Positions 61,401-64,000 of a DNA stretch of 64,000 nt are shown in pieces. The first letter of the stretch is position 1; each line of letters opens with the position of its first letter. The notes under the pieces are model-generated. The model was not told the DNA's origin. It saw only the letters and a list, made by a program, of their open reading frames with translations, and searched no databases. A program made the translations under genes and the position numbers. Source of the DNA: Membranipora membranacea (lineage: Eukaryota > Bryozoa > Gymnolaemata > Cheilostomatida > Membraniporidae); NCBI GenBank assembly GCA_914767715.1, contig OU612066.1:27192283-27256282 (forward strand). The letters run 5' to 3'.

Positions 61401-63565
61401 AAGAATTTTTCCCTAGACGGCGGGTCTCAGCATGCTTCTTTAATTCAGCCAGCATGCCATGTGGATAACGTTTTAATAAAACATGGGCCATCAATAGACT
61501 TCCAACGCCATACCAAGTTAACCAACATCGAGTGCATTGGGAAAATCTAGACAGTTTTGTTGAAGTGAGAATCAATCACATCATTACCTGACCCAGTGAC
61601 CGCGCAGGCACAGATATCTCTCCCCTTCAGAGCCACAGGGATACAGGCTGACTGTATAGGAGTGGGCTGTATGAAGTTCATAGAGCTCAGTGCCTTGACT
61701 AGAGGTCGGGAGAGGTTCATATCGGCAAACGTTAGCTTATCATCAAAAGTGTCGATACACTCATCAAACTCCTGCTTCTCTGGCTATAATAATAATAATA
61801 ATAATAATGATATATCTCATATATTATGTATATAATATAAATATAATATCATATATCAGTATGACGATTGACGTAATTTTTTATGTTTTCATATTAAGTA
61901 GCATATTTACATTCCAAAATAGGGTACACATTACAAATATTAGATACAACATACAGTAATGTGTAGACCACTGCACAACACATAGGTCTTCAGCAAGAAA
62001 CCATGAGGCAATGGCTGTTTCTAGGCTTTCTCTAGCATACAATTCTCTTAGCAGGCTCAAGTAGGACAACCCCACTCCTGTGTGTTGATGAGCATCTCAT
62101 TTTTTCACTTCTACTCCTCAGTTCATTTTCACATAGTCGTTTTTACACTTAGTTATCATAATTTCATGAGACTACCAAAACTCCCCATTAAAAAAAGCCA
62201 CAGTTCTTACAGCTAATAGATGGGTTTGTTGTAGCAACAGACAGGTTTTGTTGTGAGACGGCCGCCAATGCCGCCAGTATGCCAACAATTTAGGGCTGAT
62301 TTGTAGGTGATGGTGGCATGTACATCAAAATTTCAAATTTAAATCAATACCATACAATTACAGTCTATTGACTTGCCGAGGACTTTTTGAACCAATACCT
62401 AAGTGAAATTCATTATATCAGATTCAACTGACAAAATACTTGGCCTGTATACCTGCTTCGAAAGAGCTTGTAGGACTAATGGACTTTATTTCAAGGTCGT
62501 TTTCAAATCTCCACTCAGTGCCCCTACTGTTAAAAGAAGCTTAATTTGGTCCTGCTTCATGCTTGCAATAGGGAATCATCATTATCTGCATAGCAGAGTA
62601 AAACAAAAAACAGTATGAAGTCCAAAGTTTTCATATTCATTAAAAAAAATCTAAATCAAGCTGATATATGGAAGTGACGTATAGCGGTGAGGGAGTGTTG
62701 GACAATTGATTTTACATCACCGATAAGGATATCTAATTACAAAAAGTTACCTCTTCAACGCTGCTCTTTTTCTTCTTCTTCTCCTTAGAACGCACTTTGT
62801 CTGTAAAATCAATACGCTATAAACATGAATTAATGCAGGTCCATGAACTGAGTTATTTTAATCTTGAGTTTTTTGTTTCATGCACTTAATCGACTGTATT
62901 TAAGCTGAAGGCAACCTTTGAAATCTGGCACTGCCAATAATTTTATAGTTTAAATAAGCAATATGAAAACATTGAAATTCATCTTTTAAATGTGTACGTA
63001 TCAAATTCTAATTATAGTCATGGTAGCTTGGTTCAATAAAACCTGTAATTGTAAAAACACAAGATGAACTGTGACTATATTTAAATAGTGGAATTATTCA
63101 AGTGGGATGAGAATCGACAACAATGGTAGTCTGCAATGAACTCACAGCCAGAAGTGTCACCTATTGTCTATTATATCTATATTATGTGCCAGTTTATACG
63201 AGTAATGTTCTCATTGATCAGGGGAAAACAATTTCAAACAATACTTTGTTTATACAAGCTATGAAATAGTTGGCTTCTTGTAATAATTACAAGGCAACGA
63301 CAAACGAAGGGGTTTAGGACAATCTGACTATTTTAAACCAAGGAAAGACAAGAATTTTTGAAAAGCTTTGAAATTTTTTTCCTCTGCGCACTCCTTTTTA
63401 AAGAATAAAACTTGAGCTACAATTATACTACTGCATGTCTAAGTTCATGTCGCTGCTAGAAAGGGTACCTATTTTGGATTCGTCGAGATCCGAGTCATCT
63501 ATACCACTGTCATCCTCAGCTGTAGCTGTCACATGTTCAGCATCTATCTCCTCTACGTCATCATC
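25298..63565 (-). CDS. DDX27: DEAD-box RNA helicase DDX27 (Drs1), 5' end missing
   Basis: Fourteen exons, high to low: 63469-63565, 62751-62800, 61588-61783, 55541-55714, 55043-55193, 54186-54427, 53518-53654, 48090-48271, 46495-46589, 45973-46088, 33054-33230, 29696-29810, 26195-26288, 25298-25427. They join in phase into 651 residues plus stop; the start lies right of the window. Order: acidic stretch, Lys-rich patch, Q motif ([10 protein letters not shown] ... PTPIQ), motif I TGSGKT, Ia [27 protein letters not shown], then RecA-2 with IV, RGLD (V) and [10 protein letters not shown] (VI). After the core come DDX27-specific blocks ([39 protein letters not shown]) and a very basic C-terminus ending GGGKRKR. 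DDX27/Drs1 is a nucleolar ATP-dependent helicase for 47S pre-rRNA processing and 60S assembly. All helicase motifs are intact. Introns reach 12.7 kb, and one holds a gene on the other strand. Confidence 0.96.
26195..26288 (-). CDS. DDX27: DDX27 C-terminal exon
   Basis: Acceptor TTTCTGTAG, donor ACAA|GTAAGC. Encodes [20 protein letters not shown] then [10 protein letters not shown], matching SVFDEELTNTSKKALKQYR in the human protein. Confidence 0.88.
29696..29810 (-). CDS. DDX27: DDX27 C-terminal exon
   Basis: Acceptor TTCTCTAG, donor CGCAG|GTATCT. Encodes [20 protein letters not shown], aligning with the FEILKAQ...AERLAKR part of human DDX27. Confidence 0.87.
31901..32271. repeat. diverged tandem duplication, unit about 200 bp
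   Basis: Two copies, from about 31901 and 32101, share GAAGAAGAAAGAAGCTG, AATTGAAC, GGGGTTG, CATTACATCAC, CAGCAAAA and CCAATCAGA in the same order. The second copy is shorter and diverged. Confidence 0.75.
33054..33230 (-). CDS. DDX27: DDX27 exon, RSWFQ region
   Basis: 59 whole codons, acceptor ATTTGCAG, donor TCATCT|GTAAGT. Encodes [19 protein letters not shown] and a Lys-rich end. Confidence 0.9.
34038..34100. mobile_element. 45-bp fold-back element with 9-bp target-site-like repeats
   Basis: Arms TAGCCTTGTCATACAGCC (34047-34064) and its exact complement (34074-34091) enclose the 9-base loop TCTTTTCTT. Immediately outside on both sides is CTAGTTGAC (34038-34046 and 34092-34100). Perfect terminal inverted repeats plus a perfect 9-bp direct repeat is the layout of a tiny non-autonomous transposon insertion. 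Confidence 0.6.
41555..41578. repeat. 10-bp tandem repeat
   Basis: CAGGTACACG repeated, about 2.5 copies, preceded by a partial unit CAGGTAG. Confidence 0.7.
44153..44188. repeat. palindromic unit, copy 2
   Basis: 14-bp perfect arms ATCACAGAGTAAGG / CCTTACTCTGTGAT around an 8-base loop. Same arm core as the 26-bp palindrome at 5752; the outer half ACTCTGTGATAC recurs once more at 44231-44242. Confidence 0.75.
45973..46088 (-). CDS. DDX27: DDX27 exon, coiled-coil segment
   Basis: Acceptor GTTCTCAG, donor AACAAG|GTATGT. Encodes [20 protein letters not shown] and an acidic helix ending KAENYLNK. Confidence 0.88.
46495..46589 (-). CDS. DDX27: DDX27 exon after the helicase core
   Basis: Acceptor TTGTACAG, donor GCAG|GTTAGT. 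Encodes [20 protein letters not shown] and VKSRIIPA. Confidence 0.9.
47928..47954. repeat. hairpin, 11-bp arms
   Basis: TTTATGGTACC / GGTACCATAAA around a 5-base loop, 135 bases downstream (in transcript sense) of a DDX27 exon. Confidence 0.7.
48090..48271 (-). CDS. DDX27: DDX27 exon, motifs V and VI
   Basis: Acceptor TTTTTCAG, donor GGAAG|GTGAGC. Encodes [40 protein letters not shown] and [16 protein letters not shown]. Confidence 0.95.
52224..52621. mobile_element. small non-autonomous element with 20-bp terminal inverted repeats
   Basis: Left end AGCTGAGTTTACACAGAGGA (52224-52243); right end 52602-52621 is its complement with one mismatch. About 398 bp, no ORF. Internal direct and inverted copies of GTTTACACA (52323, 52543) and several GGAAACT / GTTGCC blocks look like subterminal repeats. 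Layout is that of a MITE; superfamily and target-site duplication are unclear. Confidence 0.6.
53518..53654 (-). CDS. DDX27: DDX27 exon, motif IV region
   Basis: Acceptor ATTTTAG, donor ATGCAG|GTCGGT. Encodes [20 protein letters not shown] and [19 protein letters not shown]; equivalent to the human segment ending LSQTQ. Confidence 0.92.
54186..54427 (-). CDS. DDX27: DDX27 exon, SAT motif
   Basis: Acceptor TCTGGTAG, donor GCAG|GTTTGG. Encodes [33 protein letters not shown] and [17 protein letters not shown]. Confidence 0.95.
54800..54828. repeat. hairpin, 10-bp arms
   Basis: GGAGTTAGAG / CTCTAACTCC around 9 bases, in a DDX27 intron. Confidence 0.6.
55043..55193 (-). CDS. DDX27: DDX27 exon, TPGRL and DEAD
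   Basis: Acceptor ATACAACAG, donor ATAG|GTCTGT. Encodes [37 protein letters not shown] and ILVLDEAD. Confidence 0.94.
55541..55714 (-). CDS. DDX27: DDX27 exon, motifs I and Ia
   Basis: Acceptor TTCTTGCAG, donor GCTG|GTAAGT. Encodes [19 protein letters not shown] and [20 protein letters not shown]. Confidence 0.95.
56639..56862. repeat. tandem repeat, unit about 112 bp
   Basis: Copies at 56639-56750 and 56751-56862 share GGTNGAG, GCGCT-CGTGTCA, ATACACAA-TTTTTAGA, ACTATGT-ATTTTA and AAACTTGGAGT in order. An ORF across it repeats a protein-like pattern only because the DNA repeats. Confidence 0.7.
58001..58930 (+). CDS. nested gene, exon 1
   Basis: ATG at 58001, donor GTG|GTAAGT, phase 0. Holds the acidic region, heptad repeats and the start of the helical region ([20 protein letters not shown]). 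Confidence 0.82.
58001..60424 (+). CDS. unrecognised protein nested in a DDX27 intron
   Basis: Four exons, 58001-58930, 59308-59458, 59759-59902 and 60270-60424, 459 residues. Splice sites: GCAGTG|GTAAGT, TTTTTCACAG, TTGG|GTAAGG, TACTGTAG, AGAG|GTATTT, TTGTTTCAG; phases 0, 1, 1 agree. Start taken at MADRAPTE; an in-frame ATG at 57875 would add 42 odd hydrophobic residues. Residues 1-155 are acidic and disordered. Residues 158-199 are six heptad-like repeats ([42 protein letters not shown]). A Ser/Gly linker and a basic patch ([19 protein letters not shown]) lead to a helical region, about 280-375, with [20 protein letters not shown]. The C-terminus has a strong basic patch ([13 protein letters not shown]) and ends NQYLNTD. 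No enzyme motif, signal peptide or membrane span. The helical part might be BAR- or DH-like; I cannot support either. Confidence 0.82.
59308..59458 (+). CDS. nested gene, exon 2
   Basis: Acceptor [30 protein letters not shown] and [20 protein letters not shown] run of cytosines lies about 70 bases upstream in the intron. Confidence 0.82.
59759..59902 (+). CDS. nested gene, exon 3
   Basis: Acceptor GATACTGTAG, donor [30 protein letters not shown] followed by the Lys/Arg-rich patch. Confidence 0.78.
60270..60424 (+). CDS. nested gene, exon 4 with stop
   Basis: Acceptor [31 protein letters not shown], then [14 protein letters not shown] and stop TAG at 60422-60424. An AATAAA lies at 61068-61073, rather far downstream. 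Confidence 0.8.
61588..61783 (-). CDS. DDX27: DDX27 exon, Q motif and start of motif I
   Basis: Acceptor TTATTATTATAG (a (TTA)n run), donor TCAG|GTAATG. Encodes [39 protein letters not shown] and the first part of motif I, whose GKT is completed by the next exon. Confidence 0.93.
61784..61808. repeat. (AAT)n microsatellite at a DDX27 splice acceptor
   Basis: About seven AAT/TTA units directly abut the exon at 61783. On the minus strand they form TTATTATTATTATTATAG, replacing a normal pyrimidine tract. Confidence 0.85.
62751..62800 (-). CDS. DDX27: DDX27 exon, lysine-rich patch
   Basis: 50-bp exon, acceptor GATTTTACAG, donor [29 protein letters not shown], a likely nuclear/nucleolar signal, matching the Lys-rich patch before the Q motif in the human protein. 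Confidence 0.82.
63469..63565 (-). CDS. DDX27: DDX27 exon, acidic N-terminal part
   Basis: Acceptor TTTAACACAG; 32 codons of acidic sequence ([20 protein letters not shown]) and a weak donor ATAG|GTACCC. The join to the next exon makes an Asp codon. Confidence 0.75.
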
Positions 63566-64000
63566 CTGTGTTAAATATAATATCATCAAACTGTGTGAAC
63601 TTCAATTGGATCAATCAATTACAGTGGAAATTCACTGCAACTTTTGAGAGATATCTCATGGATCAGATGAATGAACTCCTTTATCCTTGAAGGCGAAGAG
63701 GAATAAATTGTTCATATCAACCTAAAATTATAAGATTATGGATACAACTTTTGCCACCCAATTTCAATAAATTGGGCAGATATCTTGAGTTTACGAAATG
63801 TTATGGACGATCCACTACTGGGATGAAAGTGAGGCTGCAGGCTTATACCATATGTAGAATTAATGTCATATTTTCAACAGCACATTGCAGAGAAAATATA
63901 TGCACTGCCAGTAAACATGAACTGCAGCAGCAAGAAGAGCTATGTTATGGTTTAGGACCGACTCATACCATGGGTGCAACCTAGGCAGAAAACTCCAATT

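Larger units (their letters stand above)
55715..61587 (-). other. DDX27 intron hosting a nested gene
   Basis: 5.9-kb phase-1 intron that splits motif I (TGSG|GKT). It carries a two-copy tandem repeat at 56639-56862 and, on the plus strand, the complete nested gene at 58001-60424. The final kilobase before the upstream exon shows nothing recognisable. Confidence 0.85.
61809..64000 (-). other. 5'-proximal DDX27 introns
   Basis: Introns 61784-62750 and 62801-63468, and sequence right of 63565. The first DDX27 exons (start codon and Gly/Glu-rich N-terminus) are not seen and should lie beyond 64000. Confidence 0.6.

Noticed and set aside
63751-63984. 77-residue plus-strand ORF at the right edge
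   Set aside because: No domain, and it lies where DDX27 intron sequence is expected.

Overview
This is animal nuclear DNA: AT-rich, with genes split by GT-AG introns from about 0.3 to 12.7 kb, canonical AATAAA signals, no bacterial-style operons, and orthologues of metazoan families (PSKH1, DDX27, a Tctex-type dynein light chain, a Golgi carbohydrate sulfotransferase). The compact exons and small transposon relics suggest a (probably marine) invertebrate. The sequence alone does not fix the phylum. All gene models below were assembled by hand from reading frames and splice sites and were checked for intron-phase consistency.

Layout, left to right. (1) 336-3657, minus: 5' part of a coiled-coil protein gene that runs off the left edge. 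(2) 4289-6361, minus: a complete three-exon Tctex1-domain dynein light chain. (3) 6362-11081: intergenic, with small tandem repeats and a perfect palindrome further left inside gene 2. (4) 11082-14053, plus: a two-exon type II membrane carbohydrate sulfotransferase. (5) 15010-17293, plus: a four-exon gene for a basic protein of about 312 residues that I do not recognise. (6) 17621-17818: a doubtful short ORF. (7) 19251-24361, plus: PSKH1, a two-exon myristoylated protein kinase. (8) 25298-63565 and beyond the right edge, minus: DDX27 (yeast Drs1), a DEAD-box ribosome-biogenesis helicase; 14 exons are visible and the 5' exons lie outside. (9) 58001-60424, plus: a four-exon gene of about 459 residues nested on the opposite strand inside one DDX27 intron, family unknown, with an unusual run of six heptad-like serine/leucine repeats.

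PSKH1 and DDX27 converge tail to tail and appear to share an almost palindromic polyadenylation signal (AATAAAATTTATT). The long DDX27 introns carry several small mobile-element relics: a 45-bp perfect fold-back hairpin framed by 9-bp direct repeats, a roughly 400-bp element with 20-bp terminal inverted repeats, and two diverged tandem duplications. A palindrome built on CAGAGTAAGG/CCTTACTCTG occurs twice, 38 kb apart. No rRNA, convincing tRNA, CRISPR, virus or complete transposase gene was seen. The strongest leads for something undescribed are the nested gene with its heptad array, the unrecognised gene at 15-17 kb, and the fold-back elements.
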